This document shows, in pieces, positions 1 through 6,777 of a DNA stretch of 23,492 bases. The position numbers and the translations under genes were made by a program. Source of the DNA: Mycolicibacterium malmesburyense (GTDB lineage: Bacteria; Actinomycetota; Actinomycetes; Mycobacteriales; Mycobacteriaceae); assembly GCF_001050015.1 (NCBI RefSeq), contig NZ_CVTB01000293.1, positions 1 through 23,492 of the forward strand. The letters are read 5' to 3'. Each line of letters starts with the position of its first letter. Positions within the stretch are counted from its first letter, which is position 1. Under the pieces are notes generated by a model. It searched no databases. It had not been told where the DNA came from and saw only the letters and a list, made by a program, of their open reading frames with translations.

Positions 1-120
1 CACCGACTACTCTCAGACCCGTCCACATTCGTTGCAGCCACCGCCTGAATCCAAGGCCGATTTCCCGCAGAAACCGTAGTCCCGCGGAACCGTTTGGGGG
101 GTTCGCGCATCTAACGGGGT

Positions 121-960
121 ATGGCCCGACTGATCGTTGCCAGTGAGGCGCTGGCCGCCGGGATCGTGACCCGTCACGACCTGCGAACGAACTACGTGAA
201 GCTGTACCAGAATGTGTACGTCCCGGAGGGGACGCAACTCGACGCGAAGGACCGTGCCATCGGGGCATGGCTGTGGTCGCGTGGACAGGCGACGTTGGTT
301 GGACACTCCGCGGCGGCGATGCTGGGGACGCGCTGGTTGCCGGCTGAAGGTCCGGCAGAAGTCGCACGGATTCGTTATGGTGCTCCGCGCGGAATCGTCG
401 TCCACAGTGGCGTTCTCGCCGACGACGAAGTCTGCGTTCGCGGCAGCGTCGACTGCACGACGCCGGCACGAACCGCATACGACCTGGGCCGACGGGTTGC
501 GGGCGATACGGCCGTCATCCGCATCGACGCGCTGCTCAACGCGACCGGTTGCACCCCGAACGAGGTACACGCCATCGCCGAGCGCCATCCCGGCGCGCGT
601 CATATCCGTCGACTCCGCGCCGCACTGAAGCTCGTCGACGGCGGCGCGGAATCACCCAAGGAAACCGGACTGCGGCTGCTTCTCGTGCGAGATGGATTGC
701 CGCGACCCGTCACTCAGATCCGCGTGGGCAAGCGTCGGGTCGACATGGGCTGGCCGCAATGGAAGATCGGCGTCGAGTACGACGGCGAACACCATTGGAC
801 CAGCCCCGACGACTACGCCGCCGACATCGAACGACTGGAATACCTTGCCGCACAGGGATGGATCATCGTCCGCGTCAGCAGTCGGCAACTCCGATACGAC
901 CGGGCGGGAATCCTGCGGCGCGTCCGCTCGGCGCTAGTAGCTGTAGAAGCCCTGGCCTGA
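121..960 (+). CDS. DUF559-like protein with AbiEi-like N-terminal part, function unknown
   Basis: This 279-residue protein has the build of a family common in mycobacteria. The N-terminal ~60 residues resemble the winged-helix part of AbiEi-type antitoxins (SEALAAGIVTRHDL, then LYQNVYVP). The C-terminal third resembles the DUF559/Vsr-like endonuclease fold, with a beta strand ending in an acidic residue (IGVEYDGEHHW, about 218-228) and a following RLEYLAAQGWIIVRV stretch. Whether the nuclease site is intact cannot be judged, and no substrate is known. The ATG at 121 has no convincing Shine-Dalgarno sequence, only GGGGT directly abutting it. The 3' end overlaps the end of convergent fadB2 by 27 nt. 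The lone position and the lack of a partner gene argue against calling it a toxin-antitoxin system. Confidence 0.75.
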   Translation: MARLIVASEALAAGIVTRHDLRTNYVKLYQNVYVPEGTQLDAKDRAIGAWLWSRGQATLVGHSAAAMLGTRWLPAEGPAEVARIRYGAPRGIVVHSGVLADDEVCVRGSVDCTTPARTAYDLGRRVAGDTAVIRIDALLNATGCTPNEVHAIAERHPGARHIRRLRAALKLVDGGAESPKETGLRLLLVRDGLPRPVTQIRVGKRRVDMGWPQWKIGVEYDGEHHWTSPDDYAADIERLEYLAAQGWIIVRVSSRQLRYDRAGILRRVRSALVAVEALA

Positions 961-1788
961 CTTCTTGCCGAGCTGCCCCGCCTCGACCATGCGCAGCAGC
1001 AGCGGTGGCGGCGCGTAGTGCGGATCCTTGAGTTCCTCGAACATCGAGTCCGCGATCAGCTTCATCGTGTCCAGGCCGATCAGGTCCGAGAGCCGCAGCG
1101 GCCCCATCGGATGCGAGAGGCCGGCGACGATCGCCTTGTCGACGTCCTCGACCGTGGCGACGCCCGCCTCCACCATCCGGATCGCCGACAGCAGATACGG
1201 CACCAGCAGCGCGTTGACGACGAAACCCGAACGGTCCGAACACCGCACGACCTGCTTGCCGAGCACCTCTCCGGCGAACTGCTCGGTCCGCGCCAGCGCG
1301 CCCTCCGACGTCACCAGCGTGTTGACCAGTTCGACGAGCGGCAGCACCGGCACCGGGTTGAAGAAGTGCAACCCGAGCACGCGGCTCGGATTCTTCGTCG
1401 CCGCAGCGATTTTCATGATCGGGATGCTCGACGTGTTCGACGCCAGCACCGCGTCGGGGTCGGTGATGATCTCGTCGAGCTGCGCGAAGATCTTGCCCTT
1501 GACGGCCTCGTCCTCGACGACGGCCTCGATCACGAGCTGACGGTCCGCCAGGTCGGCCAAGTCCGTGGTGTACGACAACCGCGCCAACGTCGCGTCCCGG
1601 TCGGCCTCCGACAACTTCCCCTTGCTCGCCGCCCGCTCGAGCGAGCCGGTGATCCGCTTACGCCCGGCCTCGACGAGTTCCTCCGCCGGTTCGTAGACGA
1701 CCACGTTCGCGCCCGCCTTCGCGGCCACCTCGGCGATACCGCTGCCCATCTGCCCGGCGCCGACAACGCCGACTCGTTCAATGCTCAT
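934..1788 (-). CDS. fadB2: 3-hydroxybutyryl-CoA dehydrogenase FadB2
   Basis: The 284-residue protein is a stand-alone L-3-hydroxyacyl-CoA dehydrogenase, which oxidises 3-hydroxybutyryl-CoA to acetoacetyl-CoA with NAD(P) in the cytoplasm (beta-oxidation or butanoate metabolism). The Rossmann motif GAGQMGSGIA is at residues 10-19. The catalytic Ser lies in SNTSS (~117-121) and the catalytic His in HFFNP (His141), followed by the helical C-terminal dimer domain ending GKKSGQGFYSY. Length and sequence fit M. tuberculosis FadB2 (Rv0468). The ATG at 1788 is preceded by AGAGGA at good spacing. It lies downstream of icl1 in the same orientation, as in M. tuberculosis, but a 217-nt gap with a strong hairpin and a tandem repeat separates them. 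It may therefore have its own promoter. Confidence 0.93.
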   Translation of the reverse strand: MSIERVGVVGAGQMGSGIAEVAAKAGANVVVYEPAEELVEAGRKRITGSLERAASKGKLSEADRDATLARLSYTTDLADLADRQLVIEAVVEDEAVKGKIFAQLDEIITDPDAVLASNTSSIPIMKIAAATKNPSRVLGLHFFNPVPVLPLVELVNTLVTSEGALARTEQFAGEVLGKQVVRCSDRSGFVVNALLVPYLLSAIRMVEAGVATVEDVDKAIVAGLSHPMGPLRLSDLIGLDTMKLIADSMFEELKDPHYAPPPLLLRMVEAGQLGKKSGQGFYSY

Positions 1789-1803
1789 TGCGTCCTCTCA
1801 CAA

Positions 1804-1840
1804 CATCAGGCCCCGCCCAATATAAGGACGGGGCCTGATG
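1804..1840 (-). terminator. Perfect 12-bp hairpin between icl1 and fadB2
   Basis: CATCAGGCCCCG (1804-1815) and CGGGGCCTGATG (1829-1840) are exact inverted repeats around a 13-nt AT-rich loop. There is no T-run on either side, so this is not a classical intrinsic terminator. Mycobacteria often use hairpins without a U-tract, and the position after icl1 and 16 nt before the fadB2 ATG suits a terminator, attenuator or mRNA-stability element. The loop, read on the minus strand, contains TATATT, so it could instead hold a fadB2 -10 element. Confidence 0.5.
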
Positions 1841-1892
1841 ACAAGCCGTTGGGCCTCGTGAGCCTACTGGGCTTGGTCTGGTGCGAACCCGA

Positions 1893-2004
1893 TCAGTGGC
1901 TTCAGCGTCGGTTCCACTTCCTCCTCGCGGCCCGGGGGCCGCGCATCGTCAGTGGCTTCAGCCTCGGTTCCACTTCCTCCTCGCGGCCCGGGGGCCGCGC
2001 ATCG
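1893..2004. repeat. Two-copy 56-bp tandem repeat directly after icl1
   Basis: Units 1893-1948 and 1949-2004 match at 55 of 56 positions; the difference is G at 1907 against C at 1963. A further TCAGTG at 2005-2010 starts a third unit and includes the icl1 stop codon. Each unit holds the GC-rich inverted repeat GCGGCCCGGGGGCCGC (1927-1942 and 1983-1998). Read on the minus strand, each unit also carries GAGGAGGAAGTGG, a Shine-Dalgarno-like stretch very close to a GTG. The unit length is not a multiple of three and a TGA recurs, so it does not extend Icl1. Confidence 0.9.
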
Positions 2005-3291
2005 TCAGTGAAACTGACCCTCTTCGGTCGAACCCTTCAGCGCGGTGGTCGAGCTGTTCGGGTCCACGGTGGTGGCGATCCGGTCGAAGTAGCCGGCGCC
2101 GACCTCGCGCTGGTGCTTGGTCGCAGTGTAACCGCGCTCCTCGGCGGCGAACTCGCGCTCCTGCAGCTCGACGTACGCGCTCATCTGGTTGCGGGCGTAG
2201 CCGTAGGCCAGATCGAACATCGAGTAGTTCAGGGCGTGGAACCCGGCCAGCGTGATGAACTGGAACTTGAAGCCCATCGCGCCCAGCTCCTTCTGGAACT
2301 TGGCGATCGTCGCGTCGTCGAGGTGCTTGCGCCAGTTGAACGACGGCGAGCAGTTGTAGGCCAGCATCTGGTCCGGGAACTCGGCCTGCACGCCCTCGGC
2401 GAACTGCTTGGCCAGCTCGAGATCCGGGGTACCGGTCTCCATCCAGATCAGGTCGGCGTACGGCGCGTAGGCCTTCGCGCGCGCGATGCACGGCTCGATG
2501 CCGTTCTTCACGCGGTAGAAGCCTTCCTTGGTCCGCTCACCGGTGATGAACGGCTGGTCGCGCTCGTCGACGTCGGAGGTGATGAGCGTGGCCGCCTCGG
2601 CGTCGGTGCGGGCGATCACCACGGTCGGGACGTCGGCGACGTCAGCCGCCAGGCGCGCCGAGGTCAGCGTGCGGATGTGCTGCTGGGTCGGGATGAGCAC
2701 CTTGCCGCCGAGGTGACCGCACTTCTTCTCCGAGGCCAGCTGGTCCTCCCAGTGCGAGCCCGCGACACCGGCGGCGATCATCGCCTTCTGCAGCTCGTAG
2801 ACGTTCAGCGCACCACCGAAGCCGGCCTCGCCGTCGGCGACGATCGGGACCAGCCAGTTCTCGACCGAGGTGTCGCCCTCGACCTTGGCGATCTCGTCGG
2901 CGCGCAGCAGCGCGTTGTTGATGCGCCGGATCACCTGCGGCACCGAGTTGGCCGGGTACAGGCTCTGGTCGGGGTAGGTGTGGCCGGACAGGTTGGCATC
3001 GCCGGCGACCTGCCACCCGGACAGGTAGATGGCCTTCAGGCCGGCACGGACCTGCTGGACGGCCATGTTGCCGGTCAGCGCACCGAGAGCGTTGACGAAC
3101 TCCATGTCGTGCAGCTGGTTCCACAGGATCTCGGCGCCGCGGCGGGCGAGGGTCGACTCCTCGACGACGGTGCCCTGCAGCGCGAGGACGTCCTCGGCGG
3201 AGTAGTCACGGGTGACGTTCTTCCAGCGGGGGTTGGTGTCCCAGTCGCGCTGGATCTCTTCGGCGCTCTTCGGCTTGCCCACGGTTGACAT
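2005..3291 (-). CDS. icl1: Isocitrate lyase Icl1
   Basis: The enzyme cleaves isocitrate to glyoxylate and succinate, the first step of the glyoxylate shunt; in mycobacteria Icl1 also serves as methylisocitrate lyase. The 428 residues equal the length of M. tuberculosis Icl1 (Rv0467) and are very close to it along the whole length. The catalytic loop [10 protein letters not shown] (Cys191 by that alignment), the start [15 protein letters not shown] and the end STEEGQFH are all present. The ATG at 3291 is preceded on the minus strand by GAAGGAGCGCC, a good ribosome binding site. The gene lies between the thioesterase and fadB2 in the same orientation. Its upstream region contains a half-site identical to the repeat in front of ramB, which suggests RamB control. 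Confidence 0.97.
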   Translation of the reverse strand: MSTVGKPKSAEEIQRDWDTNPRWKNVTRDYSAEDVLALQGTVVEESTLARRGAEILWNQLHDMEFVNALGALTGNMAVQQVRAGLKAIYLSGWQVAGDANLSGHTYPDQSLYPANSVPQVIRRINNALLRADEIAKVEGDTSVENWLVPIVADGEAGFGGALNVYELQKAMIAAGVAGSHWEDQLASEKKCGHLGGKVLIPTQQHIRTLTSARLAADVADVPTVVIARTDAEAATLITSDVDERDQPFITGERTKEGFYRVKNGIEPCIARAKAYAPYADLIWMETGTPDLELAKQFAEGVQAEFPDQMLAYNCSPSFNWRKHLDDATIAKFQKELGAMGFKFQFITLAGFHALNYSMFDLAYGYARNQMSAYVELQEREFAAEERGYTATKHQREVGAGYFDRIATTVDPNSSTTALKGSTEEGQFH

Positions 3292-3559
3292 GGCGCTCCT
3301 TCGATCTATTCACTGTCGCTGCGGCGCCGCCGGAGTACTCCGGCTTGTTAACGCCCGAACGGTTGAGCTGATTCGCTACTACGAGGATGCCCCACTCCAT
3401 TAGCGCAGGTCCAGCCGCTCTGAGTGCCAAGTTTCGCCAACCACTCCCCCGGATTAGCAAATCTTGCGAAGATCGGTACGCCCTTGACCGGTTCAGAAGT
3501 TACCGGCCAGTAGCACATCTGCGCAGGTCAGTACGCTCGTACTGTTAAACCCGCGATGA
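3292..3559 (-). promoter_or_regulatory. icl1 upstream region with RamB-like half-site and palindromes
   Basis: This 268-nt gene-free stretch should contain the icl1 promoter. It holds a perfect 16-bp palindrome GCCGGAGTACTCCGGC at 3329-3344, in the probable mRNA leader, and an inverted repeat CAGTACG-CT-CGTACTG at 3529-3544. TTAGCAAATCTTGCGAAG lies at 3454-3471; its TGCGAAG (3465-3471) matches the half-site of the inverted repeat upstream of ramB, and TTTCGCCAA at 3432-3440 is a related element. RamB binding to the icl1 promoter is known in M. tuberculosis; the exact sites here are inferred. No convincing -35/-10 pair was found. Confidence 0.55.
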
Positions 3560-4390
3560 TCAGAGATTGAAGATCGAAGCGACGGCCTTCGCCTCGTCGC
3601 CGACCGCATATGTGAGCGTTGTAACAGTGCGGTCCGTCAGTTCCGGGCCGAACTTGTCGGTCGAACCCGGCGGGTACGTGTGGGCGAGGATCTCGAGCTT
3701 GTCGCCGAGGGCCACCGCGGCGTCGTGCTCGATCGTCACCCGTAGCGGAAACCGCTCCAAGTCCGGGTGGTGCAGGAGGTAGTCCTCGATCACCGACCAG
3801 TACACCGAATTGTTCATGTGATCGAAGATGTCGATGTCGCTGACCCGGATCGGGTAGTCCCGCACCTCGTCGGCGTCCTCGCGGCTGCCCGCCGACAGGT
3901 ACGCCTTCCACCGCAGCCGGTCGACGTTCGTCGTGCGCCGCAGCCCCTCGAGAAAGTCATCGGAGATGCGCGCCGGCCCCTGGGTCTCCCGGTTGATGTT
4001 GATCCAGAACGCCTCGGATTCGACCAGCCCGCCCTTGCGGCCGTCGATGCGCACCCGCATCTCGCACCACCGGTTCGACGTGCCCGAACACCACCGGCGA
4101 AGCCGCAGCATGTCCTGGAACTCGATCGGACGGATCATGTCGACCATCGTGCGGCGCACGATCCACAGCGGATGGGTGTCCTGGAAACCGAGCTCACGCA
4201 GCTGGTCTGATCCGATGTCCTGGATGTGGCGCGTCGCGGCGTCGAACTTCAGCCGGCCCTCGCGATCGACGTCGGCGACCCGAAGCGGCCATTCGATGTC
4301 GAAGACGTCGGGATGCGGATCAGGGACGGGCATCATGGTCTTGGCCAGCCCCTGCGCGGGGGCTGCGCCCGATCCCTGCTTGGTGCTCAC
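3560..4390 (-). CDS. Acyl-ACP thioesterase family protein (Rv0466-like)
   Basis: This is a double-hotdog acyl-ACP thioesterase (FatA-like) predicted to release acyl chains from a carrier protein or CoA. The second hotdog has the family pattern DIDIFDHMNNSVYW, with the HxNNxxY block, and the first has WIVRRTMVDMIRP. It closely resembles M. tuberculosis Rv0466. GTG at 4390 gives 276 residues and is preceded by CAGGATCGG. A GTG at 4408 (282 residues) has no ribosome binding site, and ATGs at about codons 25 and 26 of that longer form are also possible. It is transcribed towards icl1 and divergently from ramB, so the ramB operator repeat may also affect it. The physiological substrate is unknown. 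Confidence 0.85.
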   Translation of the reverse strand: MSTKQGSGAAPAQGLAKTMMPVPDPHPDVFDIEWPLRVADVDREGRLKFDAATRHIQDIGSDQLRELGFQDTHPLWIVRRTMVDMIRPIEFQDMLRLRRWCSGTSNRWCEMRVRIDGRKGGLVESEAFWININRETQGPARISDDFLEGLRRTTNVDRLRWKAYLSAGSREDADEVRDYPIRVSDIDIFDHMNNSVYWSVIEDYLLHHPDLERFPLRVTIEHDAAVALGDKLEILAHTYPPGSTDKFGPELTDRTVTTLTYAVGDEAKAVASIFNL

Positions 4391-4428
4391 GACCGCCGAT
4401 CCTGCCACAACGGCCGTTCTGCCAACAA

Positions 4429-4447
4429 TGCGAAGTCTGCCTTCGCA
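4429..4447. promoter_or_regulatory. Inverted repeat, candidate RamB operator
   Basis: TGCGAAG (4429-4435) and CTTCGCA (4441-4447) form a perfect 7-5-7 inverted repeat between the divergent thioesterase and ramB genes. It lies just upstream of the putative ramB -10 hexamer at 4455-4460. The same TGCGAAG occurs once in front of icl1 at 3465-3471. RamB autoregulation is established in corynebacteria and M. tuberculosis; assigning this repeat to RamB is inference. Confidence 0.6.
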
Positions 4448-4454
4448 GCGTTGC

Positions 4455-4460
4455 TACGCT
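4455..4460 (+). promoter_or_regulatory. Putative -10 hexamer of ramB (leaderless start)
   Basis: TACGCT fits the mycobacterial TANNNT -10 pattern and lies 7 nt before the GTG at 4468. There is no Shine-Dalgarno sequence before that GTG, so transcription probably begins at or next to the start codon. No clear -35 element is visible. Confidence 0.45.
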
Positions 4461-4467
4461 GGTTGAC

Positions 4468-5895
4468 GTGGCGAAAACGTTTGTCGGGTCACGGGTTCGA
4501 CAACTTCGCAGTGAGCGCGGGTTCAGCCAGGCGGCTCTCGCGCAGATGCTCGACATCTCGCCGAGCTACCTCAACCAGATCGAGCACGACGTGCGCCCCC
4601 TCACCGTGGCCGTCCTGCTGCGCATCACCGAGGTGTTCGGCGTCGACGCCACGTTCTTCGCCTCCGAGGACGACACCCGCCTGGTCGCCGAACTGCGAGA
4701 GGTCACGCTCGACCGCGATCTCGACATCGATGTGGACCTCGCCGAGATCGCGGACATGGTGGCCGCCCACCCCAACCTCGCCCGCGCGATGGTCAACCTG
4801 CACCGCCGCTACCAACTGACCACCACCCGGTTGGCGGCCGCCACCGAGGACCGGTTCGCCGCGGGCGGCGGCGTCAGTTCGGGGTCCGGCGCGATCACCA
4901 TGCCGCACGAGGAAGTGCGCGACTACTTCTACGAACGCCAGAACTATCTGCACGAACTCGACACCGCCGCCGAAGATCTCACCATCCGCATGCGGATGCA
5001 TCGTTCGGAGTTGGCGCGTCAACTGTCGGACCGCCTGACGATGGTGCACGGCGTGCGCATCACCGAGCGCATGGACCTCGGCGAGTCGGTGCTGCACCGC
5101 TACGACCCCGAGACCAAGACGATGGTGCTCAATAACCATCTCTCGTCGGGGCAGACCGTGTTCAAGATGGCCGCAGAACTCGCACATCTGGAGTTCGGCG
5201 GCCTCATCGACAAGCTCGTCGACGAAGGCAGGTTCACCAGCGAGGAGTCGACCCGCTTGGCGCGGATGGGCCTGGCCAACTACTTCGCCGCCGCAATAGT
5301 GTTGCCCTACACACAGTTTCACGATGTCGCGGAGAACTTCCGGTACGACGTCGAGCGGCTCTCGGCCTTCTACTCGGTCAGCTACGAGACGATCGCGCAC
5401 CGCCTCTCGACACTTCAGCGGCCGTCGATGCGGGGCGTGCCGCTGTCCTTCGTCCGCGTCGACCGCGCCGGCAACATGTCGAAGCGCCAGTCTGCCACCG
5501 GTTTCCACTTCTCATCCAGCGGCGGTACGTGCCCCTTGTGGAACGTCTACGAGACGTTCGCCAACCCCGGCAAGATCCTGGTGCAGGTCGCCCAGATGCC
5601 CGACGGGCGCAATTACCTGTGGGTCGCTCGGACCGTGGAACGCCGCGCGCAACGCTACGGCCAGCCGGGCAAGACCTTCGCGATCGGCCTGGGCTGCGAG
5701 CTACGGCATGCGCATCGGCTGGTGTATTCGGAGGGGCTCGACCTGTCCGGCGAGGTGGCGACGCCGATCGGCGCGGGGTGTCGGGTCTGCGAGCGGGACA
5801 ACTGCCCCCAGCGCGCCTTCCCCGCGCTGGGCCGTGCGCTCGACATCGACGAGCACCGCAGCACCGTCTCGCCCTACCTGGTGCGTCAGGCCTAG
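4468..5895 (+). CDS. ramB: Transcriptional regulator RamB
   Basis: This 475-residue protein is the homologue of M. tuberculosis Rv0465c, the regulator of acetate metabolism that controls icl1 and its own gene. An XRE-type helix-turn-helix is at about 8-60 (RGFSQAALAQMLDISPSYLN). A middle ImmA/IrrE-like (DUF955) region follows, with AAELAHLEFGG where a metalloprotease would have HExxH, so zinc protease activity is probably lost. The C-terminal DUF2083-type region has conserved cysteines (GCRVCERDNC, Cys438, 441 and 446), which may bind a metal. The GTG start has no ribosome binding site but has TACGCT 7 nt upstream, which fits a leaderless mRNA. The 7-5-7 repeat upstream is the likely operator. 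The next gene starts 18 nt after the stop. Confidence 0.94.
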   Translation: MAKTFVGSRVRQLRSERGFSQAALAQMLDISPSYLNQIEHDVRPLTVAVLLRITEVFGVDATFFASEDDTRLVAELREVTLDRDLDIDVDLAEIADMVAAHPNLARAMVNLHRRYQLTTTRLAAATEDRFAAGGGVSSGSGAITMPHEEVRDYFYERQNYLHELDTAAEDLTIRMRMHRSELARQLSDRLTMVHGVRITERMDLGESVLHRYDPETKTMVLNNHLSSGQTVFKMAAELAHLEFGGLIDKLVDEGRFTSEESTRLARMGLANYFAAAIVLPYTQFHDVAENFRYDVERLSAFYSVSYETIAHRLSTLQRPSMRGVPLSFVRVDRAGNMSKRQSATGFHFSSSGGTCPLWNVYETFANPGKILVQVAQMPDGRNYLWVARTVERRAQRYGQPGKTFAIGLGCELRHAHRLVYSEGLDLSGEVATPIGAGCRVCERDNCPQRAFPALGRALDIDEHRSTVSPYLVRQA

Positions 5896-5900
5896 ACACG

Positions 5901-5906
5901 TAGACT
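5901..5906 (+). promoter_or_regulatory. Putative internal -10 hexamer before the CMD-like gene
   Basis: TAGACT lies 7 nt before the ATG at 5914, the same geometry as in front of ramB and tetR. No Shine-Dalgarno sequence precedes the ATG. If used, the gene would have a leaderless transcript of its own in addition to read-through from ramB. Confidence 0.4.
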
Positions 5907-5913
5907 CGCTGTG

Positions 5914-6462
5914 ATGAGCGCACCCGAGACGGCACGCATCGCGCCCGGTGGATTCAAGGAACTCGGACCGTTCGGCTGGGTGGCCGCCAAGATCGGCGCC
6001 TACGGCATTCGCCGGCCACGGTTCAGCCTGACGAACGTCATCGGTCAGCACCGAGTGCTGTTCCCGATCTGGCTGCCGCTGTCGATCTACCTGCTCTACG
6101 CAGGCAAGCTGTCGAGGCGCGACGCCGAGACCGTCATCCTGCGCGTCGGGCACCTGCGCGACTGCGAGTACGAACTCCAGCAGCACCGCCGCCTGGCCCG
6201 CACCCGCGGGATCGGCCCGGACGTCCAGAAGAAGATCTTCGAGGGACCCGACGCCGAGGGACTGACCGACCGTCAGCGCGCGTTGATCACCGCCACCGAC
6301 GAGTTCGTCGTGACCCGGGGCGTGTCATCGGAGACCTGGGCGGTGCTGGCGCGACACCTGACCAAACCGCAGCTCATCGAGTTCTGCATGCTGGCCGCGC
6401 AGTACGACGGGCTGGCGGCAACGATCACCACTTTGAAAGTGCCGCTGGACTTTCCGGACTAG
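5914..6462 (+). CDS. Carboxymuconolactone decarboxylase/AhpD-like protein (Rv0464c-like)
   Basis: This 182-residue all-helical protein is of the CMD/AhpD family and resembles M. tuberculosis Rv0464c. The core is ETVILRVGHLRDCEYELQQH. It keeps one cysteine and the downstream histidine, but Glu/Tyr take the place of the second Cys of the AhpD CxxC. A thiol-disulfide peroxidase-reductase role is therefore unlikely, and the true activity is unknown. ATG at 5914 is chosen over GTG at 5911 because TAGACT sits 7 nt upstream. It follows ramB by 18 nt and is probably co-transcribed with it. Its TAG stop shares CTAG with the stop of the convergent membrane-protein gene. Confidence 0.87.
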   Translation: MSAPETARIAPGGFKELGPFGWVAAKIGAYGIRRPRFSLTNVIGQHRVLFPIWLPLSIYLLYAGKLSRRDAETVILRVGHLRDCEYELQQHRRLARTRGIGPDVQKKIFEGPDAEGLTDRQRALITATDEFVVTRGVSSETWAVLARHLTKPQLIEFCMLAAQYDGLAATITTLKVPLDFPD

Positions 6463-6776
6463 AGGTACGTGATCCCCAGCACGATCAGCGACAGCAGCAC
6501 CGGGGAGATCGGCAGCGCGATCAGGAACGCCGCCCACACCTCGCTCTTGCGCTGATACGAACGCCACCCCAACCAGGCCGCCGCTCCGCCGAGGACGAAC
6601 GACACCGCGGCCACCACCAGCACCCAGGTGCTGACGTTCGAGGTCGAGGTGGCGTAGGAGATACCGCCCAGCCAGAGGATATGGCCGATCACCAGCCCAC
6701 CGATGGCGGCGACCCAGAGCGTCCGCGCCGTACCGGATGTCTGGATCACGTTCGTCGTGTGGCGTCTCTGCAGCAC
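6459..6776 (-). CDS. Small membrane protein (Rv0463-like)
   Basis: This 105-residue hydrophobic protein has about three transmembrane helices (roughly 18-39, 49-69 and 80-103), and a short basic stretch WRSYQRKSE lies between the second and third. It matches the position and type of M. tuberculosis Rv0463, which follows lpdC there too. The GTG start at 6776 comes one nucleotide after the lpdC TGA (TGACGTG), so translation is probably coupled. No enzymatic motif is visible and its function is unknown. The TAG stop overlaps the TAG of the convergent CMD-like gene within the palindrome CTAG. Confidence 0.8.
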   Translation of the reverse strand: MLQRRHTTNVIQTSGTARTLWVAAIGGLVIGHILWLGGISYATSTSNVSTWVLVVAAVSFVLGGAAAWLGWRSYQRKSEVWAAFLIALPISPVLLSLIVLGITYL

Positions 6777-6777
6777 G

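Noticed and set aside
121..960. Toxin-antitoxin or defence system around the AbiEi/DUF559-like protein
   Set aside because: No partner gene is adjacent and the family is a frequent solitary mycobacterial protein; context gives no support.
1864..2000. Micropeptides encoded in the 56-bp repeats (GTG after AGGAGG on the minus strand)
   Set aside because: The spacing of 2 nt between AGGAGG and GTG is too short for efficient initiation and the peptides have no recognisable features; kept only as part of the repeat description.
1018..3288. A 756-codon plus-strand frame across fadB2 and icl1
   Set aside because: Opposite two well-identified genes and the intergenic repeat; low-complexity Arg/His/Val translation.
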